A DNA stretch of 64,000 nt, from the IMG/VR virus record IMGVR_UViG_3300009550_000013, positions 1-64,000 of that record; one strand, given 5' to 3'. The notes below the pieces were generated by a model. The model had not been told where the DNA came from, did no database searches, and worked only from the letters and a program-made list of their open reading frames with translations. The translations under genes and the position numbers were made by a program. Each line of letters starts with the position of its first letter. Within the stretch, counting starts at the first letter, position 1. The DNA comes from a virus. Of the stretch, positions 6,998-16,373 are shown piece after piece.

Positions 6998-9007
6998 ATG
7001 AGTTACGCTGGTGATTTTGATAAGAACGAAGGTTCAAAAAGTAATAGAAAAAAAGGTACTCCTTTTTTAGACACGTTTGGTGAAGATTTAACTAAAATGG
7101 CTAAAGAAAATAAACTAGATTCTATTATAGGTAGAGATAAGGAAGTATTTAGAATATGTCAAATTCTTTCTAGAAAAAAGAAAAACAATCCAATTATTCT
7201 TGGGGATCCTGGTGTCGGTAAAACTGCGCTTGTTGAGGCTATAGCCCAAAGAATAGTAGATAAAAAAGTGCCAAGACTTCTTTTAAATAAAAGAGTAATA
7301 AGTCTCAATATGACAACAATAGTTGCAGGTACAAAATATAGAGGTGAATTTGAGGAGAGAATGAAAATGATTGTTGATGAATTAAAGACGTCACCAAATA
7401 TTATTGTTTTTGTAGATGAAATTCATACTATCGTCGGTGCAGGAGGAGTAAGTGGCTCTTTAGATGCAAGCAATATTCTTAAGCCAGCACTTGCTAGAGG
7501 TCAAGTACAATGCATAGGTGCAACTACACTTGATGAGTATAGAGAAAATATCGAGGAAGATGGTGCATTAACTAGAAGGTTTCAGGAGGTATTCATAGAC
7601 CCTCCTTCTTCTGAAGAAGCAGTAGAGATACTTATGAAAATAAAAGAATCTTATGAAGACCATCACAACGTAGTTTATGATGATGCTGCTATTACTGCAT
7701 GTGTAAGATTAAGTGAAAGATATTTAAAAAGTAGAGAGCTTCCAGATAAAGCTATTGATTTATTAGATGAAACTGGAGCTAGAAAAAACTTAGCAGATGT
7801 TAAAGTTCCACCAACTATTAAGAAGTTGGAAGAAGAACTTGCAAAATGTGGAAATGATAAAAATGCTGCAGTTAAAAAACAAGACTACGAAAAAGCTGCA
7901 TATTGTAGAGACCATGAAATAGAAATAAGAAAAAAGATAAATCTTGAAAATAAAAAATGGGAAGATTCTCTTAAAAAGAAAAAAAGACCTGTAACTGAAG
8001 AAGACGTTGCTGAAACTATTTCTCTTCAAACTGGAATTCCTTTAAAAAGACTTGCTGGAGATGATTTATCAATGGTTCTTAAAATGGAAGATGAATTAAA
8101 ATCTAATATAATAGGCCAAGACAATGCTATTGAAACTCTTTCTAGAGTGATTAAAAGAACCAGAGCAGGGGTAGCGTCTCATAATAAACCAACTGGAAGT
8201 TTTATGTTTTTAGGACCTACTGGAGTTGGTAAGACACAGACTGTAAAAGCACTTTCAGATTATTTATTTGGAGATGAATCTGCTTTCATAAGAATAGATA
8301 TGTCAGAGTATCAAGAAAAATTTAATGTTAGTAGATTAGTTGGTTCACCTCCAGGATATGTTGGTCATGAAGAAGGAGGTCAATTGACTGAACAGGTTAG
8401 ACGTAAACCGTATTCTGTAGTATTATTTGATGAAATAGAGAAAGCACATCCTGATGTATTTAATATATTGTTACAAGTGTTAGATGAAGGTAGATTAACA
8501 GATTCTCTTGGAAGAACTATTGATTTTACAAATACTATTATTGTACTTACATCAAATGTTGGAGCTAGAAAAATAGCAGACTTCGGTACTGGAATAGGTT
8601 TTCAATCTAAAAAAGAAGCAGCACATCATAATGAAAAAATAGATAGTATCATTAAGAAAGAACTTAAAAATAAATTTAGTCCCGAGTTTTTAAATAGACT
8701 CGACGATATTGTATTATTCGATCAGCTTTCTGAAGATAACATTTTAAAAATTGTAGAAGTAGAGTTGAAAGACTTTATGGAAAGAATGTTAGAAATAGAA
8801 ATTGAAGTTTCTTTAGATGATGCAGCCAAAAAGTTTTTAGCAAAAGAAGGTTATGAACCAGCATACGGTGCTAGACCTTTAAAGAGAGCTATTCAAAATC
8901 ACGTTGAAGATTTATTAGCAGATGCTATAATAAGAGGTGATGTCAAAAAAGGTTCTAAAATTAAAATCGTAAAAAAATCTAAGGATATTAAACTTTCTAT
9001 AAAATAA
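6998..9007 (+). CDS. ClpC-type AAA+ unfoldase lacking the N-domain
   Basis: A 669-residue Clp/Hsp100 protein. The usual repeated N-domain is missing: the protein starts at the linker before the first AAA module. Walker A1 is G-D-P-G-V-G-K-T (69-76) with Walker B V-F-V-D-E (137-141). A short middle domain carries a UVR motif, D-Y-E-K-A-A (296-301), as in ClpC. Walker A2 is G-P-T-G-V-G-K-T (406-413) with Walker B L-F-D-E. T-G-I-G-F (531-535) lies at the position of the loop that docks ClpA/ClpC/ClpX on ClpP. A clpP gene lies 1.3 kb downstream, so a phage ClpCP protease is likely. Loss of the N-domain suggests different adaptors or substrates. Confidence 0.95.
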   Translation: MSYAGDFDKNEGSKSNRKKGTPFLDTFGEDLTKMAKENKLDSIIGRDKEVFRICQILSRKKKNNPIILGDPGVGKTALVEAIAQRIVDKKVPRLLLNKRVISLNMTTIVAGTKYRGEFEERMKMIVDELKTSPNIIVFVDEIHTIVGAGGVSGSLDASNILKPALARGQVQCIGATTLDEYRENIEEDGALTRRFQEVFIDPPSSEEAVEILMKIKESYEDHHNVVYDDAAITACVRLSERYLKSRELPDKAIDLLDETGARKNLADVKVPPTIKKLEEELAKCGNDKNAAVKKQDYEKAAYCRDHEIEIRKKINLENKKWEDSLKKKKRPVTEEDVAETISLQTGIPLKRLAGDDLSMVLKMEDELKSNIIGQDNAIETLSRVIKRTRAGVASHNKPTGSFMFLGPTGVGKTQTVKALSDYLFGDESAFIRIDMSEYQEKFNVSRLVGSPPGYVGHEEGGQLTEQVRRKPYSVVLFDEIEKAHPDVFNILLQVLDEGRLTDSLGRTIDFTNTIIVLTSNVGARKIADFGTGIGFQSKKEAAHHNEKIDSIIKKELKNKFSPEFLNRLDDIVLFDQLSEDNILKIVEVELKDFMERMLEIEIEVSLDDAAKKFLAKEGYEPAYGARPLKRAIQNHVEDLLADAIIRGDVKKGSKIKIVKKSKDIKLSIK

Positions 9008-9016
9008 TCATATAAT

Positions 9017-9025
9017 TTATATAAA
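9017..9025 (+). promoter_or_regulatory. Putative promoter motif TTATATAAA
   Basis: This TATATAA-type core lies 18 bases before the ATG at 9035, closer than at most other sites. The surrounding DNA is very AT-rich, so a chance match is possible. Confidence 0.25.
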
Positions 9026-9034
9026 TTAATTATT

Positions 9035-9985
9035 ATGAAAAAAGTTAAAGATAGAACTTTAAACGAAATTAGACAAACTAAAGACTCATATTATACTGTT
9101 AAAAGCGAATCAACCAACAGCTTTTCAAAAGTTTTTAGAGATAATTTACAAACAATTAGTGGTGAAACTTCTCCTAGAGGTTTAAAAGTCAAAGAAAAAA
9201 TCTTTGGTCAAATGACAATAGACCCTTTACGTCCTATTGCTGATTTTGAATCAAGGCCTTTTAATTGGAAGTATTTTGCAGGTGAATTAGCATGGTATTT
9301 AAAGAAAGATAGAGATATCGACTACATAAATAATTTTAGTTCATTTTGGAAAGGTATTACAAATACTGGGACAAATGAAATAAATTCTAATTATGGCTCA
9401 CTAGTATTTAATGAACAATTAGAATGGGTTGTTGATAGTCTTGTAAAAGATAGAGATAGCAGACAGGCTATTATGTTTTTCAATAGACCTGAATTTCAGT
9501 TTGAAGGTAATAAAGATTTTGTATGTACAATGTACGCTAATTTCTTTATTAGAGATAATAAACTCCATATGAAAGTTCAAATGAGATCGAACGATATGTT
9601 TTATGGTCTTACATTCGACGCACCTTTCTTTTCTTTCCTACATCAATCAGTTTATCGTTTAGTATGGTCAGAAAGAATGAAGAATGGTGGTCATGCAAAT
9701 GATGAGGTATTAGAGTTAGGTAACTATTATCATTTTGCAGATAATTTACATTTTTATGAAAGACATTTTGACTTAGCAGATAAAATTATTGATGGAGATA
9801 AATATAATGATTATGGTCTTAAATTAAAATATCCATGGTTTACTTTTAAAGATGGTCAAATTGTAATGACGGTTGAAGCGGTTACTTTTTTAAAAGAAAT
9901 TGACATGTATGTCAATTCAACTAATTTTAAAGATTTAGACCAAGCCCATTGGAAAAGTATTATTGAAGACTATTTTATTATTTAA
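9035..9985 (+). CDS. Thymidylate synthase/dCMP hydroxymethylase family enzyme
   Basis: A 316-residue ThyA-superfamily enzyme. Visible landmarks are A-G-E-L-A-W (82-87), catalytic Cys164 in F-V-C-T-M, the phosphate/substrate motif R-S-N-D (184-187) and G-L-T-F-D (191-195). In classical ThyA the last position is Asn (E. coli N177), which selects dUMP. In T4 dCMP hydroxymethylase the equivalent residue is Asp. This protein has Asp195, so dCMP is the more likely substrate and 5-hydroxymethyl- or methyl-dCMP the product. This suggests modified cytosine in phage DNA. A thymidylate synthase role cannot be excluded. A dCMP deaminase gene lies at 33593. Confidence 0.85.
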   Translation: MKKVKDRTLNEIRQTKDSYYTVKSESTNSFSKVFRDNLQTISGETSPRGLKVKEKIFGQMTIDPLRPIADFESRPFNWKYFAGELAWYLKKDRDIDYINNFSSFWKGITNTGTNEINSNYGSLVFNEQLEWVVDSLVKDRDSRQAIMFFNRPEFQFEGNKDFVCTMYANFFIRDNKLHMKVQMRSNDMFYGLTFDAPFFSFLHQSVYRLVWSERMKNGGHANDEVLELGNYYHFADNLHFYERHFDLADKIIDGDKYNDYGLKLKYPWFTFKDGQIVMTVEAVTFLKEIDMYVNSTNFKDLDQAHWKSIIEDYFII

Positions 9986-9987
9986 TT

Positions 9988-10293
9988 ATGATAAATATAC
10001 CAACATTTGAAATGAACGCCGAGAATCTATTGAAAGATGATTTTGAAATGTATCTTCATAAAAATTATGATTTATTTTTTAGAAGAATTTTAGAACATGT
10101 AACTAATAGAATAGAATCAGTAGAAAATGAAGATTTATTATGTTGGATAAAAGATGAAGATGAAGAGATTTACGAGTTAAGACTTCCAGAAACAGGATTT
10201 CATACTGCACTAGCTCAATCATGGACATATTTCGAAAAAATAGAAGAATACGAAACATGTCAATTAGTAAAAGAACTTAAAAAAAGAATATAA
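9988..10293 (+). CDS. Small acidic helical protein, UVR-like C-terminus
   Basis: A 101-residue Glu-rich helical protein starting two bases after the previous stop. It ends in E-E-Y-E-T-C-Q-L-V-K-E-L-K, the same C-terminal motif as the small genes at 4157, 25907, 27942 and 28473. It sits directly upstream of clpP and 1 kb from clpC. Given the UVR motif in the phage ClpC, an adaptor or regulator role is a plausible inference. No enzymatic motif is visible. Confidence 0.75.
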   Translation: MINIPTFEMNAENLLKDDFEMYLHKNYDLFFRRILEHVTNRIESVENEDLLCWIKDEDEEIYELRLPETGFHTALAQSWTYFEKIEEYETCQLVKELKKRI

Positions 10294-10295
10294 AT

Positions 10296-10988
10296 ATGTG
10301 GTATTACCCAAAAGACGAAGAATTTAAAAGATTTGCAAAATCAGAAGGAGTATCTTCAAGCAAATTAGATTATTATAATTCACAAATAGAAAATTCTATG
10401 ACTCCCTACATTCTTGAGGAAAGACAATTGAGAGCAACTCAAATGGATATATTTTCTAGATTAATGATGGATAGATTATTATGGGTTGCAGGACCTGTTA
10501 ATGATAATATGTCGACAATTGTACAAGCTCAATTAATGTTTTTAAGTAATTCTTCTAATGAAGATATTACAATGCATATAGATAGCCCAGGAGGTTCAGT
10601 TAAATCCGGACTTTCTATGGTAGATGTTATGGACTATATTGGAAATGATATTAGAACGATAAACACTGGAATGGCAGCTTCAATGGGTTCTGTTTTATTA
10701 GGAGCAGGAACTAAAGGAAAAAGAATGAGTTTAAGATTTAGTAGAACAATGCTACATCAATCAAGTGGAGGTGCTGGCGGAAATATACAAGATGCTAGAA
10801 TTCAATTTGAGGAATGGGAAAAAGTCAATAAAACTTTATTTGAATTATTAGGAGAGTACTGTGGAAAAAACGCAGATCAAGTTAAAAAAGATGCTGAAAG
10901 AGATTTATGGTTAGGAGCAAAAGAAGCTTTAGACTACGGAATTATAGATGAAATAGTAGAAGGTACTGGAAAAACAAAACCGTGGTAA
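10296..10988 (+). CDS. ClpP-like serine peptidase
   Basis: A 230-residue ClpP homologue with an N-terminal extension of about 40 residues. The catalytic triad is visible: Ser129 in G-M-A-A-S-M-G, His154 in M-L-H-Q and Asp203 in E-R-D. D-S-P-G-G-S (96-101) forms the substrate/oxyanion strand. It should form the tetradecameric chamber that degrades proteins fed by ClpC (6998), which carries an I-G-F docking loop. Phage ClpP-like proteins are also used as prohead proteases, but that role is less likely with a paired Clp ATPase. The gene follows 9988 by two bases. Confidence 0.93.
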   Translation: MWYYPKDEEFKRFAKSEGVSSSKLDYYNSQIENSMTPYILEERQLRATQMDIFSRLMMDRLLWVAGPVNDNMSTIVQAQLMFLSNSSNEDITMHIDSPGGSVKSGLSMVDVMDYIGNDIRTINTGMAASMGSVLLGAGTKGKRMSLRFSRTMLHQSSGGAGGNIQDARIQFEEWEKVNKTLFELLGEYCGKNADQVKKDAERDLWLGAKEALDYGIIDEIVEGTGKTKPW

Positions 10989-10989
10989 A

Positions 10990-11199
10990 ATGAAGATAAA
11001 TATCTATATAATGGAAGAAGATTTGGAAATATTACATAGACATATTTCTAAAGAAGAGTTTCTAGAAGAAGGAGAGCTTTTGTGGTATACTACAAATATT
11101 TTCAGTTCTAGTGTTACCTCAACAAATTGGCTTAGTATATCTTTAGACCCAGATAAATTTATAATGCTAAAAGAAAACAACATTTTAAGAAAACTATAA
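10990..11199 (+). CDS. Small hypothetical protein
   Basis: A 69-residue protein starting one base after the clpP stop and followed two bases later by the next gene, so it is in the same operon. It has an acidic N-terminal half and no recognised motif. Unknown function. Confidence 0.65.
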   Translation: MKINIYIMEEDLEILHRHISKEEFLEEGELLWYTTNIFSSSVTSTNWLSISLDPDKFIMLKENNILRKL

Positions 11200-11201
11200 A
11201 A

Positions 11202-11480
11202 ATGGAAAATACAATACTAAAAAAATTAATTAATAAGCAACTGGAGCCATATAATAAAACTTATAAAGATATTGAGTCAGACCCAAACTGGACTCATAAA
11301 TTTGAAACTACTAAAGAAGCACAAGAAGAGTATATTAATTGGGCCGTAGATTATTTAATAACTGAAATGAAATTCAGTAGGAAGCTTGCAGAAATAGAAA
11401 TCAGCTGGTTTATTTTAAATCATGGAATAGTAATAGAATCTGAACTTTCTCAAAAATTTCAATCCGAAAGAAAGAGATAA
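11202..11480 (+). CDS. Small hypothetical protein
   Basis: A 92-residue mainly helical protein with several Trp and charged residues. Gaps of two and seven bases link it to its neighbours. No domain recognised. Confidence 0.65.
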   Translation: MENTILKKLINKQLEPYNKTYKDIESDPNWTHKFETTKEAQEEYINWAVDYLITEMKFSRKLAEIEISWFILNHGIVIESELSQKFQSERKR

Positions 11481-11487
11481 ATAATAC

Positions 11488-12195
11488 ATGTCGGAAAGTA
11501 TTACTTCTTGGTTTTTTGAACCACCAATAGATTTTGAATCAAAAAAATATAGGCTTCTAGATAATGCTTTAAAAGCAGAAAAACTTATCGAAGATGAAGA
11601 TATAAAAGGCGCTATGGATTTCATAGAAGAACATTTAGTTTGTTTTTATAAGTTTAAAACTGAAAAAGAAATCATTAATTTTAATAAAAAAGAAATTATA
11701 GGAATCGACCCTTTAATGATGAATCTTATTTTTGCAGACCCTGAAATAGGAGTAGATAGACAAAAAGATATCGATATTTTATGTGATGTTGCTGAATTAG
11801 GAGTTTCAGAATTTGAAGCACTTCATTCTATATTTAGAATTAAATGGAGAGAAATTGACGATGCTATTAATTTAGCATATATGCCAGAAAAAACACCATT
11901 ACTTAAAGGAGGTCATGTATTTTTATCTAACCCTGAAGAAAATTGGACAAGATTATATACGTTTGAAAATCCAGAAAATTGTAAAGATTGGAATTCTTTT
12001 AAGCTTAATTGGCATGCTAGTCATGACTACGACCATTCAAAAGTTCTTGACTTTGTAAGAAAGTTAAAAGAAAATAATGTTCAAAATATAATTATAAACG
12101 GTAGTATAAACGAGTCTTTTAAAAATATTAATTCAATAGATTTTATACTTTCCTGTAAAGTTTACTACAAATTACTGAAAGATTATATGTTTTAA
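11488..12195 (+). CDS. Hypothetical protein
   Basis: A 235-residue acidic protein with no family I recognise. The N-terminal half is helical. The C-terminal 60 residues alternate short hydrophobic strands and helices and end in an aromatic run. It closes the clpC-clpP gene run; the next gene has its own promoter-like motif. Unknown function. Confidence 0.7.
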   Translation: MSESITSWFFEPPIDFESKKYRLLDNALKAEKLIEDEDIKGAMDFIEEHLVCFYKFKTEKEIINFNKKEIIGIDPLMMNLIFADPEIGVDRQKDIDILCDVAELGVSEFEALHSIFRIKWREIDDAINLAYMPEKTPLLKGGHVFLSNPEENWTRLYTFENPENCKDWNSFKLNWHASHDYDHSKVLDFVRKLKENNVQNIIINGSINESFKNINSIDFILSCKVYYKLLKDYMF

Positions 12196-12196
12196 A

Positions 12197-12210
12197 GAAT
12201 ATATAAACAA
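12197..12210 (+). promoter_or_regulatory. Putative late promoter GAATATATAAACAA
   Basis: ATATATAAACAA followed by TAGAATAAA is nearly identical to the sequence at 22209 and close to that at 16204. All three precede fibre genes. It lies about 37 bases before the ATG at 12236. Confidence 0.5.
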
Positions 12211-12235
12211 TAGAATAAAAAAATAATAAACCAAA

Positions 12236-14167
12236 ATGGCTTACGTTACTAGAGAAGATGTCATATTATATGTTCAGCAGATTACAGAATTTTCAGCGGG
12301 TGTTGACTGCCCTATCAGACTTATATTATATAAAGATTATTTAACAACACAGTTAGATTTATCTAAAGTAGATTCAATAACAGTTACACTTTTTGATGAT
12401 GTTGGTAGAAGAGTTTTAACATATCATGAACCTGCAATTCCAGGAAAATCATTAGATTTATTATTAGGACAAGCTCAAAATGCAGAACAAGGTTTTTTAG
12501 AATTTATAATACCTGCTGCAAATAGTAACGACTTTGTAGGAGAAGACATATATGCTGTAGTAGGATTAGTTTGGACTGATTTCTTTCCAACACCTAAAAC
12601 ACTACAAACTCCAAAAATAAAAATAGCTAAAGTTTTAGGTTCTGCTGGTATTGCACCATCATTACCAAACGCTGTTATTGGAGAAACAGGACCAACTGGT
12701 CCAGCAGGATCAGGAAACGGGCAAATAGGTCCTCAAGGTCCTCAAGGACCAGCAGGAGCTACAGGACCTCAAGGACCCGCTGGTCCAGCAGGCTCTGGAG
12801 GAACTGGTTCTGGTAGTGGAGCAACAGGTGCTACTGGTCCTCAAGGTGCTACTGGTCCTCAAGGTGCTACTGGTCCTCAAGGACCTGCAGGATCTGATGG
12901 TTCTCCAGGTGCTCAAGGACTTCAAGGACCTGCAGGATCAGATGGAGCTACTGGACCACAAGGTGCTCAAGGAATTCAAGGAACTGCCGGTACTGATGGG
13001 GCTACAGGTGCTCAAGGTATTCAAGGTATTCAAGGACCTGCTGGAGATAAAGGCGCAACAGGTGCTCAAGGTATTCAAGGACCTGCTGGAGATAAAGGCG
13101 CAACAGGTGCTCAAGGTATTCAAGGACCCGCAGGTGCTGATGGTGCTGATGGTGCTAAAGGTGATAAAGGAGCTACAGGTGCTCAAGGACCTCAAGGTAT
13201 TCAAGGACCTGCTGGAACAGGAGGTTCTGGTAGCGGAGCAACAGGAGCTACTGGTCCTAAAGGAGACAAAGGAGAGAAAGGAGATAAAGGAGATCCGGGA
13301 GATGCTGGACTTCAAGGACTTCAAGGACTTCAAGGACTTATTGGAGCTACTGGAGCACAAGGACTTATTGGAGCTACTGGAGCACAAGGACTTCAAGGAC
13401 TTCAAGGACTTCAAGGAGATGTAGGACCTGCTGGTGCTGATGGTGCTACTGGACCACAAGGTATTCAAGGACCTGCCGGAACTGCAGGTTCTCCAGGTGC
13501 AGCAGGTCAAGCGGGACCTCAAGGTATTCAAGGACCCGCAGGTGCTGATGGTGCTCAAGGTATTCAAGGAGTACAAGGTCCTCAAGGAGATGTAGGTCCT
13601 CAAGGAGATGTAGGTCCTCAAGGAGATGTAGGTCCTCAAGGTGCTACCGGTCCCCAAGGTATTCAAGGTATTCAAGGTATTCAAGGACCTGCTGGTAATG
13701 GTGGAGGTGGCGGCTCTAGTACTTTATATTTAGCTAGAGTAAATTATGATGCTACTGAATTACCATCAGATATTTCATTTGAAGATCCGGGAGGTAATGG
13801 AGCATACGTTACCTCTAATGTAAGTGCTTTTGTTATTAACGTTCCTGAATGTGAATTTGAATTTACTAATGAAGATAATCCTCCAGTAAGTATAGTTGTT
13901 TATGGATGGGACTCAGTTGCGAGTAGATATAACATAACACATTTGAATGCAGGTGGAGATGAAGAATTATATAATTTAACCAACTTTACGATTTCACAAA
14001 TAGGAGGAACAGACCACTATGAACCAGATTTGTTTGGTAGCTTTTCTAGTTCTAAAATAAAAATAGATATGGATAGATTAAATTTCAACGTTACAAAAAC
14101 TGCAGGAGGTTTTGGTGGTTCTACTAAATTAGGACATGCTTATGTATTGTTTACATTTAATTCATAA
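12236..14167 (+). CDS. Collagen-like tail fibre protein
   Basis: A 643-residue protein. The first 148 residues form a non-repetitive beta-rich attachment domain. Residues about 149-493 are Gly-X-Y collagen repeats rich in G-P-Q, G-A-T, G-I-Q and G-P-A, broken by two short G-S-G linkers. The last 150 residues form a globular beta domain, probably for receptor binding. Collagen-like phage fibres trimerise through this helix. Bacteria and phages lack standard prolyl hydroxylation, so stability would come from charge pairs. It heads the fibre operon; the next gene starts eight bases after its stop. Confidence 0.9.
   Translation: MAYVTREDVILYVQQITEFSAGVDCPIRLILYKDYLTTQLDLSKVDSITVTLFDDVGRRVLTYHEPAIPGKSLDLLLGQAQNAEQGFLEFIIPAANSNDFVGEDIYAVVGLVWTDFFPTPKTLQTPKIKIAKVLGSAGIAPSLPNAVIGETGPTGPAGSGNGQIGPQGPQGPAGATGPQGPAGPAGSGGTGSGSGATGATGPQGATGPQGATGPQGPAGSDGSPGAQGLQGPAGSDGATGPQGAQGIQGTAGTDGATGAQGIQGIQGPAGDKGATGAQGIQGPAGDKGATGAQGIQGPAGADGADGAKGDKGATGAQGPQGIQGPAGTGGSGSGATGATGPKGDKGEKGDKGDPGDAGLQGLQGLQGLIGATGAQGLIGATGAQGLQGLQGLQGDVGPAGADGATGPQGIQGPAGTAGSPGAAGQAGPQGIQGPAGADGAQGIQGVQGPQGDVGPQGDVGPQGDVGPQGATGPQGIQGIQGIQGPAGNGGGGGSSTLYLARVNYDATELPSDISFEDPGGNGAYVTSNVSAFVINVPECEFEFTNEDNPPVSIVVYGWDSVASRYNITHLNAGGDEELYNLTNFTISQIGGTDHYEPDLFGSFSSSKIKIDMDRLNFNVTKTAGGFGGSTKLGHAYVLFTFNS
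12680..13715 (+). repeat. Collagen Gly-X-Y coding repeat
   Basis: About one kilobase of nine-base periodic coding repeats built from a few near-identical blocks (for example GGTATTCAAGGACCTGC). Blocks such as the one near 13040-13130 are tandemly duplicated. Such DNA recombines and slips easily, so fibre length can vary. Confidence 0.9.
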
Positions 14168-14175
14168 AATAAAAA

Positions 14176-16134
14176 ATGGCTAAATACGACCCAACCCACC
14201 CAGCACTATGTCTATCAGGAGTAGTGCAAACTAGTCCACCTACTGCAGTAGCCCAGTATGTTGAAGTAGATGAGACTGGTATGGCTGGTGTAGATATTGA
14301 ATATAGACTAGTCTTAAATTCTATAAGTACACAATATATTTCTGATGAATCTGTAAGAGAGTCTAATTTGTACAATGCTATAGATATAAAAACTGGAGAT
14401 TATATAACAGATACTAATGGGGAAATCGTTTTAAGAATAAAAACAGTTCATTCAAAAAGCCCATCAAGTATTGATATTGTTGTGGAGGATGTTGATGGTA
14501 TATCTTATAGAACATATAATTCAAATACATTAGCACCATCTTCAAATGTTGTTATATTTGAATTAAGTGAAAATGGTTTACCTGTTTTTGCTGGAACAGC
14601 AGCAAATTCGTTTGTTGGAAATGCAATGGATAAATTACAATCTAGATTTTCAATAGATGAACATGACGAAAGATATAGATTTGACCATTCTTCGCCAATA
14701 AATGTTACAACTGGTGAAATAGTTACAGTTGACGATTTTGGTTCTTTAGTAAGACACGGAGCTACAGGTGCTGGAGAATTACCAGTAGGAACTGTTATTT
14801 CTACAACTAGAAACGGAAAAAGTATTTATGTAAAGCCTTTTAATAAAATAATAGAAAACTACCCAGATCCTAGTATTTTAACAGGAACTCCTGGAAATAT
14901 TTATTATACTGATATTCAAAATCCAGGAAAAATTACAACAACTCAATCACCTGGTTCAAAATCAATCTATATGCATTTAAAAGATGCTACACCATCTGAA
15001 GTAAATACAACTTCAGCAACGGCTTTACCAGGTGTACAAGATATAATCAACATAAATAATATTACTATATTTGACGGTACTATAGGGCATAGTGTAAATA
15101 CAAGTATAGATTTGATGAATATGATTAATGCTCAAACTTCAGCAACTAAAGTTTCAGCAACTGCAAATATTGCAAATATCGATGATTCCACTAATGTTTC
15201 ATATTTACATGGTTCAATTGGAGAAGCAGTGGCTCTTTTATCTTCTGATTCTGGTGCAAATTTCACATATCCTGAAATAACTATAAGTGATGGGACTAAT
15301 CAAACAAATGTGGTTTTTAATCCAAGCAATTATGGTTTAACTACCGTTGGTTATAATAATTCTACTCAATTTTTAGTTATAAGAGCTGAGGAAATATCAC
15401 AGATTCTTAATACCGAATTTCAAAATTCAGGTTTAGATTTATTAGCATCTTTTTATACAGAGCCTAATAAAAATTATTCTTTCTTAAAAATAGAAGGACA
15501 GAATGGAGCTTCTATAATAATTACTAATGTTTCACCAGATGCATTTGGAACTAATTTTGCAGGTTCAACAAGTCCAGGTTCAATATCAGGTTTAGAACTA
15601 AATACACCTATAGGAACTCAAGCGTTTTTAAAATTATCAAGAGCAGATGGTGGAGATATATTAATTACCGGAGGAATAAAAGTCGGTAATGTTATTTCAC
15701 CTAGTGGTGGTTATATTAATACAAACGGTTTTTGTTCATCTTCTTCCGGAAGTCCTGCATTAATAATGATGATAGAAGGTTCTTCTGACGGAGGTTCTTC
15801 TGATACTGGTGTAAATGTTCCTGACGACCATGATATGACACCTAACGCTACTAACGGAAATAACTCTCCAACTGGATTGTTTATTACATATAAGCCGTTC
15901 TTAGGTTCTAAGGTAGGTGTAAGAGTCAATGGAATCGATGCTAATTTAGGAGATTCTAATAATTATCAAACTAAAAGTTGTTATTTTAGCCCAGACGGAT
16001 TTATAGTTAGAGATTTTAAAGACGTAGAAGCAGGAGACCAATTATATTGGAATGGAACCTTTGTTGGGTTTGAACTAGACTCAGGAGACGACTTAGATTT
16101 TATCTACCAGGCATCAGCCTCAAACTTCCCTTAA
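14176..16134 (+). CDS. Tail fibre or virion structural protein
   Basis: A 652-residue Ser/Thr/Asn/Gly-rich, beta-type protein with low charge, typical of fibre shafts. Its last 75 residues contain V-R-V-N-G-I and later F-E-L-D-S-G-D-D-L-D-F-I-Y. They match in layout the C-terminus of the next fibre (V-F-I-N-G-I and D-L-D-S-S-D-E-I-V-F-K-Y), so both probably end in the same beta module. It lies eight bases after the collagen fibre gene. Exact position in the tail is unknown. Confidence 0.75.
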   Translation: MAKYDPTHPALCLSGVVQTSPPTAVAQYVEVDETGMAGVDIEYRLVLNSISTQYISDESVRESNLYNAIDIKTGDYITDTNGEIVLRIKTVHSKSPSSIDIVVEDVDGISYRTYNSNTLAPSSNVVIFELSENGLPVFAGTAANSFVGNAMDKLQSRFSIDEHDERYRFDHSSPINVTTGEIVTVDDFGSLVRHGATGAGELPVGTVISTTRNGKSIYVKPFNKIIENYPDPSILTGTPGNIYYTDIQNPGKITTTQSPGSKSIYMHLKDATPSEVNTTSATALPGVQDIININNITIFDGTIGHSVNTSIDLMNMINAQTSATKVSATANIANIDDSTNVSYLHGSIGEAVALLSSDSGANFTYPEITISDGTNQTNVVFNPSNYGLTTVGYNNSTQFLVIRAEEISQILNTEFQNSGLDLLASFYTEPNKNYSFLKIEGQNGASIIITNVSPDAFGTNFAGSTSPGSISGLELNTPIGTQAFLKLSRADGGDILITGGIKVGNVISPSGGYINTNGFCSSSSGSPALIMMIEGSSDGGSSDTGVNVPDDHDMTPNATNGNNSPTGLFITYKPFLGSKVGVRVNGIDANLGDSNNYQTKSCYFSPDGFIVRDFKDVEAGDQLYWNGTFVGFELDSGDDLDFIYQASASNFP

Positions 16135-16203
16135 AAACTTCAGAATATAGTATTCTAAGATTATCTTAAAGTTGCTTTTTTAGTGCTCCGGCCAGAAAAG
16201 CTG

Positions 16204-16217
16204 TAATATATAAACAA
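16204..16217 (+). promoter_or_regulatory. Putative late promoter TAATATATAAACAA
   Basis: Same ATATATAAACAA core as at 12197 and 22209, but about 160 bases before the gene at 16374, with a hairpin in between. Confidence 0.45.
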
Positions 16218-16318
16218 CATAGAAAATTACACGAATCTGTTGGATAAATACATACAAGAACATATTTTAAAATATTAAAAATAATTGGTCACGACAATAA
16301 CGTCGCGGCTAATTTTTT
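16218..16318 (+). ncRNA. Candidate small RNA between promoter and terminator
   Basis: A promoter-like motif at 16204 and a terminator-like hairpin at 16283-16318 bound about 100 bases with no ORF. This is an inference from layout only; the same elements could instead be a leader with conditional termination upstream of the giant fibre gene. Confidence 0.2.
16283..16318 (+). terminator. Terminator-like hairpin in fibre leader
   Basis: AATTGGTCACGAC pairs fully with GTCGCGGCTAATT when G-T pairs are allowed (13 bp, 6-base loop), followed by TTTTTTG. It is unusual because it lies between a promoter motif and the gene rather than after a gene. Confidence 0.55.
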
Positions 16319-16373
16319 GTGGTAAAACACAAAAGCCACACTAACGTGGAAATAAAAAAAACAAAAATAAAAC

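Larger units (their letters stand above)
16135..16373. other. Non-coding spacer with promoter and hairpins
   Basis: This 239-base gap contains TAATATATAAACAA (16204-16217), a terminator-type hairpin (16283-16318), a small CCAC/GTGG hairpin near 16335 and an A-rich start context. A transcript of roughly 100 bases could start at the promoter and end at the hairpin; otherwise the hairpin is a regulated leader of the repeat fibre gene. Confidence 0.5.

Noticed and set aside
12710-13684. Long antisense and out-of-frame ORFs across the collagen region
   Set aside because: They are by-products of nine-base repeats; proteins would be Ser/Thr/Leu-rich low complexity and there is no independent start context.
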